Positions 36,649 through 48,933 are shown, numbered from the stretch's first letter. The stretch is DNA of 64,000 nucleotides from Sipunculus nudus (GCA_026874595.1 CM049308.1:11807501-11871500), one strand, 5' to 3'. The notes: generated by a model from the sequence alone, not told the origin. A program made the numbers and translations.

Positions 36649-37941
36649 TCATAAGCTTTTATTCATAAATTCCATACATGTATGCAATATGACATCACAG
36701 TTTTTCAACGTTTTTAAACGTATATCCCTCTGTGTCTTATTATTCCTGTTTACGAGATTTATATAAATTTCCGTCTCAAATCTGAATGTTAAGTCTTGGA
36801 GACAAGCAGTAAAACGGACTTTTCTATTGTTAAACTTCTCCACATAAATATACCTTGTCCCTACCAAAATACAATAGTTCAGAATATCATATATCATTCC
36901 ATCTTCACTTCGTATTCCAAAAGAATATCCCTCAAACAGAGCTGTATGTAAATATCAATTATGTCGTTCCACCATGTCTGTAAGGTTTACTAAAAAATTA
37001 CGTACCACATGCATGACATTCAAATAAAAAATGTTCTATAGCGTCGATATCACTGCGATAATTACATCTAGGAGAGCTTATAATTTTTCATTAAATAACG
37101 TTTTATTACAAGGAAATATCAATGTCAATATTTTATATTGTAATGTCTGAAATTTTGTATCTCTGTGAACATGAAAAGGCAAACTGAATGTAACTGACCA
37201 ATCTATATCATCATAACTCTAGCTGTTAACAAATTGATGTCCACTTCACTAGTATAAAGTGTAAATACATCCGTTTAAGTTGTTATTAATGGACCCTCAT
37301 TTATCTGTTTTTTCCATGCTACTGATATAGCATCTACCAAACTAAAATACTTTAAGTATTCTCCTGGCCGTATATTAAATCTCTCCTAAATTCTATCAAA
37401 TATTAATACATTTTTACCTTCTATTATATTTTTTACATAAAAAAAGATTCGTAATAAACCACTTTTCCACCTAACATATGTTTACTGTTAAACCAGAGAG
37501 ACTCATCAAGAATTACCGTGTTACAGAATTCTTTTTTAAATTTCGACAGGATTTTAGGAACTGTTTGTAGAATCTAGGTAAATTTATCGGTATATCTCTT
37601 GGCCCATATGAAAATGTGATAAAGTCTCTTAGAGTGTGCCCTTTGAAATATACATCTATCACCGGATGGTACCATCTGTTACAAAATATTCTGCACCATG
37701 ATAACTTAAAACTTTGCAGAAAACTTTTTATTTCTACCATGTTCAAGCCTCCTTTGGTTATTTCATTACAAATAGCATATCTTTTTATTTTATCAGGCTT
37801 ACCTTTCCACAAATATGCATAAGACTTATGATTATTGTAATATTTCCTTTTAGAGGACAGATCTCTTTGTCTCCAAATATTTAACAAACAATTCAATTTA
37901 TCTAATCTTGAAGAAAAATATATGTTTTTTCTAAATGGCAA
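36649..37941 (-). pseudogene. LINE ORF2 C-terminal part
   Basis: A 142-residue frame (37941-37513) shows the post-RT region 'LNCLLNIWRQRDLSSK' and 'KGGLNMVEIKSFLQSFKLSW'. A further frame (36897-36649) reads 'CILVGTRYIYVEKFNN', the usual extreme C-terminus of L1-like ORF2. Sequence between them is frameshifted. Confidence 0.8.
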
Positions 37942-38069
37942 AACACTTTTATGAGAACATACAGGTCCTATTTCTTGTACCCCCTTTGTTTACCAGTGCG
38001 AGTGCACTGGGTTTGTTGTCATGTGCTGTCCTCCAAGGCTGTATCTGGTGTCCATGACCTGTTTGTGCT

Positions 38070-38217
38070 TACCCGATACTTTACCCTCCGAGAGATGCCA
38101 TCAGGCCAGGATGTCTGTCTGAACAATGGGATTCCAGCCCGAGCACATAGGTCATACCCACCAGTATATAGCAGAGGGCAGCTTTGACCCAGCCTCTTCT
38201 CCTGCTTGCACCACTGC
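38070..38217 (+). repeat. YR retrotransposon direct repeat, 5' copy
   Basis: Begins TACCCGATACTTTACCCTCC and ends 'ccaccactgct'-like sequence. About 88-90% identical to 43152-43303 in the same orientation. Confidence 0.85.
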
Positions 38218-38437
38218 TATATTCACCAGGTTGATGTTATTCCCGGTGAAATAACTTTCAATTACTACTTGCAGGCCGTATATGATGTATATTTTACATT
38301 TTATAACATTGGCAATTGTAAAACGAATTTGCCGTTTTTACAAGCCCACAGGATTTTAATTTGTGCAGACATGGATATGTGACTGTTTGTTTTTCCCCTG
38401 CTGACTTGCTTTTGCTGGTGGAATAATAACTTTTCAG

Positions 38438-39455
38438 ATGCCTCTGAGAAAGCGCAAAGCCCCTCGTCGCCTGGTGGAAGAGGACTTGTCGGCTTCACGC
38501 AAGCAGGGTCGTAGAAGGTCTGCATGCATGTGTGCGGGATGCAGATACGCAGCCGACACCCTCCACTTCTCCATCGTCTGATACTGGGCTGTCCAATGCA
38601 CAATTTCAGGCTTTAGTTTCTGCCATATCGGACAAGGTCGGCTCTGACATGGATACAAGAATGGAAGATTTCCTCCAGTCCAAGGGCCTCCTTAGTTCAG
38701 CCTCTGGACCAGCTGACCAGGTTGCTAACAGTGTAGCCACAACGGTATCAGGTGAGACACCCCCTACCCCGTCGTGTGATGCTGTTACTGACCTGGTTGA
38801 CGAGGTCATCAACATCGCTGATCGTGTTGACCAAGCCCTTCGTGATGCCATCTGGCGGGGAGAGTTCATTGAACTCCACTTGCTGCTTAGTCTGTCCCCC
38901 TTTTACAACATCACAAAACGAGCCGCCCCTGGAGACAAAACCGATACCAAACCCCGCTTGCTCAATATCAGTGAGTGGTCATGGGCCTTTCATGTCTACA
39001 TGGCTGTGTATTGCCTGAACCAGGCTAAAGCTTCAGAAGCATCTGCTATGTGTACATACATGGAAGCCATACGTGCTTTGTATAATAATGGCAATGATTG
39101 GGCAACATATGACATTGAATTCGGCAAGCTTCGCGCACGGACTGCGAGGCACTGGGATAGGCGACATAGGGATCTTTGGATGGAGGCCTTAACTCTGAGG
39201 GGTTCTGGTCAAACAAAAAACAATTATAGATCCTCAAAATCCTCTTTGCCCTTTCGTAAACAACTCTCAACCAACCCCTGTTGGGCTTACAACAAGGATA
39301 GATCCTGTGCCCGCCAACCCTGTCCATTTGTGCACAAATGTACCATTTGCGGCAAACAAAATCCTGCCAGAAATTGTTACATGCAAGAGCACTCCACCCA
39401 ACAGAATCCGTCATTCACGAAATCTGCCCCATCCGCAATACAAATACCAGGCTAA
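38438..39455 (+). pseudogene. gag-like protein of the YR retrotransposon
   Basis: A likely start ATG at 38438 gives a basic N-terminus (MPLRKRKAPRRL). A frameshift near 38520 moves reading into the 307-residue frame starting at about 38532. That frame has 'MEDFLQSKGLL', a conserved 'WSWAFHVYMAVYCL' and 'WDRRHRDLWMEA' region, and a C-terminal Cys/His cluster (CWAYNKDRSC, CPFVHKCTICG) likely to bind nucleic acid. It is the capsid-like ORF of the element. Confidence 0.75.
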
Positions 39456-39539
39456 ATAATTTTAACAGATCCCCAGTCGCCTTACCTGCCAGTCCCCCTG
39501 CCATTTCCAGGGCCACAAGCAAGTTCCCATTCAAGTCCA

Positions 39540-41129
39540 ATGTCTTGCCCTCCATCAGCCGTGCCCGATAATGCCTTTCTTCCAACTCCAGTGTGCCATG
39601 ACATCTTTGGCCACATGTTACAGAAATATAGCTACCCTAGACACCTCACAGCAGAACTTATACATGGATTCTCTAAAGGTTTTAGCTTAGGGTTTATTGG
39701 CACACCCAACAATCTTTGTCCCAAGAACCACAAATCAGCCTTAGCTCAACCAGAAATTGTAAATAAAACATTAGACAAAGAAAAGTCATTTGGCCGAATA
39801 GCAGGCCCTTTTCAACAGAAACCCTTTACATCTTTTCAAATATCCCCATTAGTAGTGGTCCCTAAAAAGCAACCGAACAAGTTCCGTTTGATTCACAATT
39901 TGTTTTACCCTGAATTCTACTCTGTTAATGCAGGAATCCCTCGTGATGCATCGTCGGTGTCATATGCTTCCATTCAAGATGCCATAGACCATCTACAGCC
40001 TTTAGGAACTAAAGCCTACCTAGCCAAAACTGATATATAAGCTGCATTCCGGCTTATACCCATATGCCCCAAATTCCACCATTTATTAGGTTTTCATTGG
40101 CAGGATCAGTATTATTATGATAAATGTTTATCAATGGGTTGCGCATCATCATGCAACATCTTTGAAAAGTTCAGCTCAGCTTTAGAATTTGTTGCTTCCA
40201 AATTATGTCAAATGGGTGCTATAGTTCATGTTCTGGGTGATTTTCTATTTATCAATGATAGCCCCGCCAAAACAAAGGCTATGCTCAGTGCATTTTTCTC
40301 ACTCTGTGAATCTTTAGGTGTACCTATAGCTCATGAAAAAAAACGAGGGTCCATCTCAAATTCTCATATTTTTGGGTATTGAATTAGATATAAAATCTCA
40401 ATCTGCTAGGTTGCCTGTTGACAAAATTATGAAAACCAAACACATGATCAATACCTATCTGTCTAAAGATAAAATAACTCTCCGAGAGCTGCAGTTCTTG
40501 ATTGGATTTCTCAATTTTGCCTGTGCAGTTGTGCTTCCAGGCAGGGCATTTTTGCGACGCTTATTGATAAGACCAGAGGCTTGTTGAAACCACATCATCA
40601 CACCAGATTAAATAAAGAAGTCAAATTAGATCTAAAATTGTGGCTTGAATTTTTAGAGTATTTCAATGGCAAATGTTTCTTTTTGGACGAAGACTGGCCC
40701 AATTCAGATTTGTTAGAGTTATACACTGATGCTGCTAAGGGTCTTGCTTTTGGTGCACTTTTTGGCCCTCAGTGGTTTTATGGAGAATTCCCCTCTAAAT
40801 GGAGCAATTATAACATTGTAACTCTAGAACTATGGCCTATTGTTTTAGCCCTGGAAACGTGGGGCTCACAACTAGCCAAAAGAAAGGTTCTAATTTTTAC
40901 TGATAACCAAGCATTGTTTTTTATTTTGAATAAACAGTCTACACCAGAACCCACCATAATGTATCTTGTTCGACGCTTTGTATTAGCGACATTGCGTCAT
41001 AATATCTTGTGCAAGGCACAACACATTCCCGGCCGTCTGAATTCTAAAGCTGATGCTTTATCCCGTTTTATCCCAACTGCGAACCTAACCCCAACTCAGA
41101 TCCAATCACTTCCTTCGACCCTGAATTAG
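39540..41129 (+). pseudogene. Reverse transcriptase/RNase H of the YR retrotransposon
   Basis: Conserved blocks appear in order: FRLIHNL, LAKTDI, AAFRLIPI, GCASSCNIFEKFSSALEF, the palm motif HVLGDFLFI, then RNase H motifs LYTDAAKG, LELWPIVLALETWG, FTDNQALF and SKADALSRF. It is dead: TAA at 40038-40040 between TDI and AAF, a frameshift in an eight-A run near 40336, and a second frameshift near 40570 that restores the frame. One of the two catalytic Asp of the palm motif is Gly (LGD for LDD). Confidence 0.88.
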
Positions 41130-41999
41130 TTCAACTGGGGAAACATCTCATCACCAACAGTATATCAGCAAACTCCATAAGAACCTATTCTCGGGGCTGG
41201 GATTCATTCAAGGCCTTTTGTCAACTACACGGTCATCCAGACTTGGCCATTATTCCTGTCACCTCATGGACCATATTTTTGTTTTTGTCTGATAAATTTA
41301 GATTATGCTCTTCTGGCAGCACTCTGACTTCTTTAGCATCAGCAATTGCCTTTCCTCACAGACTTGCCAACAAGCCTGATCCAACGGCCACTGAGATCAT
41401 CCGCAGGCTCCTTGCTGGTGCTCGCAGACTTACTCCTTCTGTTGATTTGCGTTTCCCTATCACTTATTCTGTCTTATACCAATTGCTATCTGCCCTGAAA
41501 CACACCGTTCAGTCCATTTACCTGAGGAGTCTGTTCTCTGCTTTATACCTCACTTGTTTTCATGAGTTAGCGAGCTGATCCCTTCCAGTAAGTATGTAAT
41601 ACACAGTGTCATCCTGGTGTCTGATATATCTTTCTCTTGTGACAAAAATTCAACAGCTCGCATCACACTTCGTCATAGTAAAAATATGCCATTGGGTCGT
41701 TGTCAGATCATTGTAATTCAGTCCAAAGCTGCAGGTCCTTGCCCTGTTGCTTCACTTCATAAATTCTGCAAATCTCGAGGAAGCCTTCCTGGGCTCCTTT
41801 TTGGATCTCCCTCTGGATGCCCTATATCCCGTGCTGAATTTAGCAGTCAACACGTGATCTTCATTTTTGTAACCTTGACACCCAGAAATTTAAAGGCCAC
41901 AGCTTTAGGACTGGAGCTGCCACAGAGGCATCAAGAATCTTGGCCGTTGGAAATCAAATGCATTTAAAAAATATATCAGATTAAACATGGCTCATTGAA
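41084..41999 (+). pseudogene. Tyrosine recombinase of the YR retrotransposon
   Basis: It starts in a frame overlapping the end of RT/RNase H. The N-terminal core-binding-like part reads 'ANSIRTYSRGWDSFKAFCQLHG'-type sequence, and the frame stops near 41578. The C-terminal part follows after frame changes. The catalytic box GHSFRTGAATEAS (H-x-x-R, about 41893-41931) and then GRWKS with the likely Tyr in KKYIRLN (about 41945-41985) are visible in different frames. The first catalytic Arg region looks deleted around 41560. It would have inserted circular cDNA without integrase. Confidence 0.85.
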
Positions 42000-42104
42000 T
42001 TCATGTGTAAATGTCATGTTTTCGTAGTAGTTTTACCTGTACCCTTAAAGCCCTGTACCTGCAGTTATGTACCTCTACTGGTCTTTATATGCCTTTATAT
42101 TTTG

Positions 42105-42995
42105 CAGGAAGGGTGGCTCAAATGAGCCTATTTAATGACCATGCAATTGTTATAGCTTTCAGGAATAGTGTCTCACGTGAGCCTATTCCATGATCATTAT
42201 GTAATATAACTTTCCGGGATAGTGTCTCAAGTGACCCTATACCATGATCATCATATAACTGTTATATCTTTTGTGTCTCAAGTGAGCCTATTTCATGACC
42301 ATGTAATTGTAATAGCTTTCAGGAATAGTGTCTCAAGTTAGCCTATTCCATGTTTATTTTGTAATATGTTAAAACTTTCAGGGATAGTGTCTCAAGTGAG
42401 CCTATTCCATGACCATCATATAATTGTTATATCTTTCAGGAATAATGTCTTAAGTGAGCCTATTCCATGATCATTATGTAATTTGTTTAACACTTCAGGG
42501 ATAGTGTCTCAAGTGAGCCTATTCCATGTTCACTATGTAATATGTTATAACTTTCAAGGATAGTGTCTCAAGTCAGCCTATTCAATGTTTATTATGTTAT
42601 ATGTTATAACTTTCAGGGATAGTGTCTCAAGTGAGCCTATTCCATGACCATCATATAATTGTTATATCTTTCAGGTATAGTGTCTCAAGTGAGCCTATTC
42701 CATGATCATTATGTAATTTGTTTAAAACCTCAGGGATAGTGTCTCAAGTGAGCCTATTCCATATTCACTGTGTAATATGTTATAACTTTCAAGGATAGTG
42801 TCTCCAGAGAGCCTTTTCCATAGTGATTATGTAATATTTTATAACTTTCAGGGATAGTGTCTCAAGTTAGCCTATTTTTGAGCATCATGTAATTGCTATA
42901 ACTTTCAGGGATAGTATCTCAATTGAGCTTATTGCCTCATAACATTTAAATTTCAATCTTTCAGGGATGGTGTCTCAAGTGAGCCTATCCCTTGT
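42105..42995 (+). repeat. ~57-bp satellite array of about 16 units in the YR element
   Basis: The unit core is 'ggatagtgtctcaagtgagcc' followed by TATTCCATG. Each core can fold because GGAATAG pairs with CTATTCC and TCTCA with TGAG. Units start near 42112, 42163, 42215, 42271, 42322, 42381, 42440 and onwards to 42964, varying at several positions. It lies between the recombinase frame and direct repeat A2. Confidence 0.9.
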
Positions 42996-43151
42996 GCACT
43001 GTTATTTTATTTATAGGCATGGGTAGTGTATTATATTAGCCACTGTATATTTTCAATCTGCTGTCTTTTCACTAACAATATGCACATGTTAGTTAAGGCC
43101 CGGCTTACATGTTTTATGTTCTTACTATCATATAATTTGTTTTGTTTTTTT

Positions 43152-43303
43152 TTACCCGGTACTTTACCCTCCGATAGATGCCATCAGGCCAGGATGACTG
43201 GCTGAACAAATGGATTCTGGCCGTGCACAGAGGTCATACTCACCAGTATATAGCAGAGGACAGATTTGACCCAGCCTCTTCTCCTGCTTGAACCACTGCT
43301 ACT
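43152..43303 (+). repeat. YR retrotransposon direct repeat, 3' copy
   Basis: Same orientation copy of 38070-38217, beginning TACCCGGTACTTTACCCTCC and ending near 'gaaccactgct'. Confidence 0.85.
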
Positions 43304-43549
43304 ATTAACCCCCCATTCGCCCCTTTCTCCTCCATGACTTTTTTTTTTTATTTTGATGTGTCTTATACATGTACTTGTATGATGTGTGGCGGTTTTGACC
43401 CCACCATACCTGGGTTTTGTTACTTATAATATTATTTTGTCATTTTTGGGGTGCGGGATAATTAATAATTTTTTTGGCCCCAGTGGGGTCCATTATCAAT
43501 CAATTGATGTCTAATGTTTTAATGTGTGCCTGGGCCTGAATGTGGTTCA

Positions 43550-45880
43550 TAAATTCAATTTATCCATCTCTTTTTTTGTTGTTTGTAAACCATACTCCCA
43601 AGATTTTAAACGGTCCCTTGTTAACTTTTATACCAATTAGCGCCTCTCTTGCTGGCAGTGTCTTTCCACGAAATATTATTTCATATTTGTCAACACCAAG
43701 TTTTAATCCAGCGGCCAATTAAAATCCTTCTAGCAGTCTTAAAACTGATCCCAGAATACTGAATCTCAACAAATATTGTTTTATCGTCGCTAGATGTACT
43801 AATCTTTATTCATTTTGCCCTACGCATATTCCCTGATATCTGGAGCATTTCTGATTCTTATTGATAATATTTCAACAGCAGTTATAAAGAGCAGCGCGGA
43901 TATTGGACACCCTTGTCGGATGCCCCTTTCCAATTTAAAAAATCTGGTTGTACTCCCATTATTTATCACACAACTTTCAATGTTTGTACATAAAATTTTA
44001 ACCCATCTTCTTAAACGTGGTCAAAATTAAAATGTTCTAAAGTTTTATTAATAAAGCTCCAACTTAAGCTATCAAAATCTTGTTTAAAATTTGCTATTTG
44101 AATGATGCCCTTCTGGCATTTTTTAATGCAATAATCAAAAAGGCTCTCTATTGTTCTAGTGTTACAACCTTTGCGCCTGTTTTTCAAATAACCAGTCTGA
44201 AATTCACTAATTATTAAAGGTAACACTTTTTGCATACGTATGGCTAAAACTTTTGTTAACAATTTACAGTCCGCATTGAGCAAGGTTTTGGGACGCCAGT
44301 TTTTAAGATATCTCAAATCTTTTTGCCCATTTTTGGTATTAAGTTTATTATCCATCTTCTTTTTTCTACACTGCGCAGTCCATTTTCAAAAGAATAAGAA
44401 TACGATTCTAATAATGAATCTTTTAGATTTAACCAGAAAATTTTATAAAACTCGACGGTAAATCCGTCTGTTCCCGGACTCTTTCCATTTTTCATTAAGC
44501 TTAATGCTTTTTTACATTAACTGAGTGTTATATCTACTTCACAAAAGGATGATTCAACTTCTCCTAAAGTAGGATCTTCATAATACCCTTTGAAAAAATA
44601 ATCTTCATTTATTTCAGATGTATCATCTTTCATATACAATTCTTCATAGAATTCTTTCTGTAGCTCAAGTATAAAGGTTGGATTTTTAATTAAACAATCG
44701 GCCTTCATTAAAGACACGATCAATCTAGCTGTTTTATTTCTCTTTTCTAAATTTAGAGAATGTTTCGTATTTCTTTCCCCTAATTCAACACAACTTGCTT
44801 CCGATCGTATAATAGCTCCTTTGGTATAGTAGGCATTAAATTGTTCAATTTTACACAGTAACTGTTCATATCTCCCTCCATCTTTCTCATTTTTATCATT
44901 ATCTAGTTTCTTTTTTAATATATTTAACTCCCTATTTATCTGATCTTCTTCTAATCTACGTTCCTTCGCTTTTGCAGTGGAGTATTGTGCACAAAATGCC
45001 CTCACATCACATTTAATAATTCTAAAGCCGTGTTTCTATTTATCAATCGCTAATTTGGATCTATACTGGTTTTAACAGTATTTATACATTCCAAAACGAA
45101 ATTATTATCTTTTAATAGATCAGCATTAAATTTCCAAAATCCCTTACCTCTTATCTTTGGTCATTTAGAATTATAGTAATAGAAATTAAACAATGATCAG
45201 TTTTAATTGTCGGGCATATCTGCGTGTTAAGAATATTAAATTGTAAATGCTCACTTACTAACCAGTAATCTAGATTTGACTGCATTTTTGGTCTGTTTTG
45301 CTGATAAGTGCAACCTTTTTTATTGATATTGCGCGATCTTAAGATTTCAACAAGTTTAAAAACATCCATCATGTTTACTATAGCCTAGGCATACCTTGTC
45401 CTAGCTTTGTTCAAAACAGGACATCTATCCAAACTAGGATTTATACAAGTATTTAGATCTCCACCCAATATAATGGTACAATCATTGTATGTCTCTAAAT
45501 ATTCATACACGTGCGATTCTATTTCTTCCTGGAATTTTAATTTATCCTGCATGTGATCACCAGTTGGCGCATAGCAATTCACCATTAAACACTTTTGCTC
45601 GTTTATATTCAACAAAACAAACTAGTATCTTCCATATTCGTCACTAATCTGCACTTGGAAACAAAATGGCTACTCCTTTAATTTTGGAAGTACAAAGTGA
45701 ATATAAAATATTACTACCCCACTCATTTTTCCAAATTTGTTCTATTGATTGCTCAGAATGCGTCTCTTGTAAAAATATAACACCTTTATGGAATCTTTAA
45801 GTTATCTAAATATCTGTCGACGTTTTTTCTTATCTCCTAGACCGTTAACATTTATGCTAGCAAAATAACACTCACTCATA
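43550..45880 (-). pseudogene. LINE ORF2 endonuclease and reverse transcriptase
   Basis: From the high-coordinate side: NVNGLGDKKKRRQIFR (about 45860-45800), LQETHS (about 45765), GGDLNTCINPSLDR (about 45470-45430), all from the APE-type endonuclease. Then a long linker frame (45005-44517), GKSPGTDGFTVEFYK (44495 region), NWRPKTLLNADCKLLTKVLA and QTGYLKNRR of the RT (44355-44011), and KILGVWF of the thumb (about 43590). Several stops and shifts; not functional. Confidence 0.85.
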
Positions 45881-46221
45881 AACTTGAAAAGCAATTAAAA
45901 ACTTAATACCCCGCAAAACATCAAATAGATTTAAAACCATATATGTCAGATCGCCATTACATCTACATCCCAACAATACCTTGTCAAAAATGTCAAATTG
46001 TACAAATATAAACAGAATCCTCAGACTTCTCACCATTCCAATATTGATGATCATAACTATCATCGGCTCAATGCCTCCTCGTGATATTTAGTTATTTATA
46101 CCTTGTAGTTATGGTAACAATAATACTGTAGATTATTAAACATCAGTAATCACTTCAAAATAGCGGTTTTATTTCTCAGATGTGAAACTGTAAACCCATA
46201 CCACAAGTACCCAGAATGTCA

Positions 46222-47114
46222 CTATTTCATAAAATCCCGGACTCTCATCAAGATATCACCAAACACATTTCTACCTCGCCACTTGGATTTTATATTTGCA
46301 TTGGCATCATTTAGACTGAGTCCAGCACCCAAAAATTTGTCAAATTTATTACAGTCTATCATAGGTCTGTCACCAGTTTCTACGAGTTCTTTTCTCAGGG
46401 CAATGTTTTGTTCATATTTTTCTCTTTCCGCTGCTTCCATTATTTGTTCGGCCCCTGTGTTGTTCCATCGATCTTTATCCCTTTGCACTCTGCGACCCAT
46501 CTTGTACTGCTCAACAGGTATATTTGTTTTCATAATCTCACCGGCGACATCTTCATTTCCTATGACCATAGCTCTCTGATACTGAAAATACTGATTTACT
46601 GAACTGTATTGTCTCCCATTCAGTATAAAGCAACAGGCACTAAAACTACTGAAATTTGAACTTGCCCATAGAATAAAATGGCATTCTCACAGGAGCGCAT
46701 CGCTAACTGACGAGGCTGCAGTCCGTCAGGAAGAGTATCTAAGTTGTCCAATGTGTTCCTGCGTCCTTCAATAATCAGTTAGTCGGCCACCAATGTAGCC
46801 TTCATTATCATTATGCGCGCTTTCTTCTTAATCGCGTACATTTTTACCCGCCTTTGTTCAATTTCCATCGGAAAGTCCTCCATCATAACTATGTCGGTTT
46901 CCTTCAGTTTATTTCTCAGCCTCCATACACAATCTCTATCACCAAACCGAACAAACCGAACAATTATATCTCTACACTTATTCCGGTTTCTCGAAGGATC
47001 CCCCAACCTATGACAGCGCTGAAATTCAATATCTACCACATTGTCTACCCTCAGCTTATCTATAAACAGATTCTGTACTTTCTTTGTACTTACGCTCTTT
47101 ACACAGCGCTTAAC

Positions 47115-47163
<49 letters not shown>

Positions 47164-48080
47164 TCAACTACCTATATCGTAAGCGCTGTTTGTTTTGACC
47201 TTGTATCCTGAATCTCTACACTAGAGGGGAGCACTGTATTTTGGTCCAATCAGATGAGACCCTGTGCTGGAAGACAAAACGGTTTACCAGCCAAGCGAGG
47301 AATACACGAAGTCAATGTTGTTCATTTCGTTTTTAATGACAGCTAATCGCCCCGGCGACAGTTTCAACAGGCCACAGGCTCAGAGAGAATGGCCCCGCGC
47401 GTGGTTTCTGGGCGGAGCCTGATGCCTGTCGATTGTTTGTTGACTTGCATTTGGATGGCTACTAGTCACATCAGCAGTTTTTTTCAGCAGACAGGCCCAT
47501 TTGCACCACCTGGTGTTTAAGTGCATCATAAACAGTCAAAGCAAGCAGCGGGAATATCAATAGCTTCTTTTGAAGCGCAGGATTTCCGCCGCCTCGCGAG
47601 CGTAATAGTACTCGATTCGTTAGAATCTTCAAGTAGTCCAGAAAATTTCAACTTCCCTCTCCTTAAATAAGTGTCGAAATGTAAAAGTCTCTCTTTTAAA
47701 TCATGATTTTCTGATTTATTTTCTTCTAACTGTTGCAATATTTTCGAGTACTCCCCTTTTTGTTCTTTTACTGTCTCAATTCAGATTTAGTCCCTTTTAA
47801 CTCAACCTGTGTGTGTTCAAGAGAATCTTGTTAACTTTAAAAGTTTTCAAATTCAGCTCTTAACTGACCAACCTCTGTAGCAAGACCAACCATGGAATTA
47901 TTCATTTTCTCAATCTGGCTTTGTAGCTCTCTCATACTTTTATTCAAATCTGTCATTTATATTGCTTGTGTTCCTTGCTCACCTCTATCAACATCTGGCA
48001 AAGTAAGTTCTTGGCCTTTGGGGTTCTGTCGAATGTTTTACTGTCACCACTTTTGTTCGTGCCTTGTATCCATTTTATGT
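46222..48080 (-). pseudogene. LINE ORF1 remnant
   Basis: Minus-strand fragments read as an L1-type ORF1. An N-terminal stretch is near 48080-47950, then a coiled-coil region (MQQLEENKSENHDLKERLLHF, near 47738). RRGKLKFSG begins the RRM, followed by VDIEFQRCHRLG and RDIIVRFVRFGDRD (47039-46850), then a basic C-terminal frame (46569-46222). About 400 bp between ~47520 and ~47100 does not fit and looks inserted. Confidence 0.7.
47103..47189. repeat. AT microsatellite bounded by a perfect 10-bp inverted repeat
   Basis: ACAGCGCTTA at 47103-47112 and TAAGCGCTGT at 47180-47189 enclose an uninterrupted AT run (about 47117-47160). It sits at one edge of the extra sequence that splits LINE ORF1 and may be one end of a small element. 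Confidence 0.7.
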
Positions 48081-48404
48081 CTATGTTCATGTGCCGTGTG
48101 TATCGTCAAACAGCCCTGGTCGCGTGTGTCACAGTTCATTAATTTGCAGTTGAGACCCCGGCATGATCTTAAAGCCGATTACGTAAGAGCTCAGAATAAT
48201 AGAAATGTGTCCGGCCACGTATTGGTTACCTTGTTCACATAATTAAAAATATCAACTTCAAAAAGCAGATGTTGATCTTTCCCGTTACGAAATTTTTTTT
48301 ATAGAAAATACACATTACCTCCGCATGCCGATTTGTAAGACTTATGGTGAACAATATCCCCACAGTTGGAAGCATTTCGCTGCTACTCTGATCACACACG
48401 TCCG

Positions 48405-48933
48405 TAGACTGGTACCCCCGCTCTATTATGGCACCGCTGCTCTAGGCCAATCATAGAGACGGGCGTACAACGCCATGTTATGTACTCCCGGCAGACTGGT
48501 TCCAACTCCAGTATATATTAAATATGATAAAAATAAGCATTTCGTTTGCTCAGAGAAGTTATCAAAAGTTGGCTGTACATTACGTGTGACATTAATGATT
48601 GGATTAATAGATATTAATAATAAATCACTGCTACGCACAGTGGAATATCAAAGATTCAGTATATCGTATTATCTATACATCCGGCCCATTATTCAATTTT
48701 TGTGCAACAACTCATTTTTCAATATTTGAAAACTAGAAATAAGAATAAGAAATCTTCACGGATACTCAACAAGGATCGCGTACACGTCCATGTCAACCGG
48801 TATGAGCGTGCATGCTGGAGGTGGAACCAGTCTACAGGTAAGTCAGGAGTTGCAACTGGGAGTGTTTAAGATGGCGTTGTACACCTGTCTCTATGCTTGG
48901 CTGAGGGCCATAATAGAGCAGGGTACCAGTCTA
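48405..48933. mobile_element. 529-bp Mutator-type MITE (long copy) with perfect 9-bp target duplication
   Basis: Ends are TAGACTGGTACCC and its complement. A perfect 9-bp duplication ACACGTCCG flanks them (48396-48404 and 48934-48942). The inverted arms extend about 110 bp imperfectly (e.g. 'gtacaacgccat' and 'agactggttcca' in both). Long arms and a 9-bp duplication fit Mutator-like elements. No transposase. Confidence 0.88.

Larger units (their letters stand above)
37945..43540 (+). mobile_element. Degraded tyrosine-recombinase retrotransposon (DIRS/Ngaro-type)
   Basis: Order on the + strand: direct repeat A1 (38070-38217), gag-like frame (38438-39455), RT/RNase H (39540-41129), tyrosine recombinase overlapping in another frame (41084-41999), a 57-bp satellite array (42105-42995), then direct repeat A2 (43152-43303). 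There is no integrase and no methyltransferase domain. Direct rather than inverted repeats resemble the split repeats of Ngaro/PAT elements, while the RT resembles DIRS. It sits inside LINE ORF2, whose frame resumes on both sides. Exact termini were not resolved. Confidence 0.85.
36640..48390 (-). mobile_element. Decayed L1/Tx1-type LINE, interrupted by a YR retrotransposon
   Basis: On the minus strand the order is ORF1 (about 48080-46222), then ORF2 endonuclease and reverse transcriptase (about 45880-43550), then the ORF2 C-terminus (37941-36649). It ends in a short A-rich 3' tail near 36640. The 5.6-kb piece at about 37945-43540 is a later insertion. Both ORFs carry stops and frameshifts. 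The QETH endonuclease motif and RRM-type ORF1 point to the L1/Tx1 group. The 5' limit is set by the Mutator-type MITE at 48405 and is approximate. Confidence 0.85.

Noticed and set aside
42105-42995. ~57-bp palindromic repeats resembling CRISPR repeats
   Set aside because: There are no unique spacers; unit and 'spacer' are equally conserved, inside a retrotransposon.
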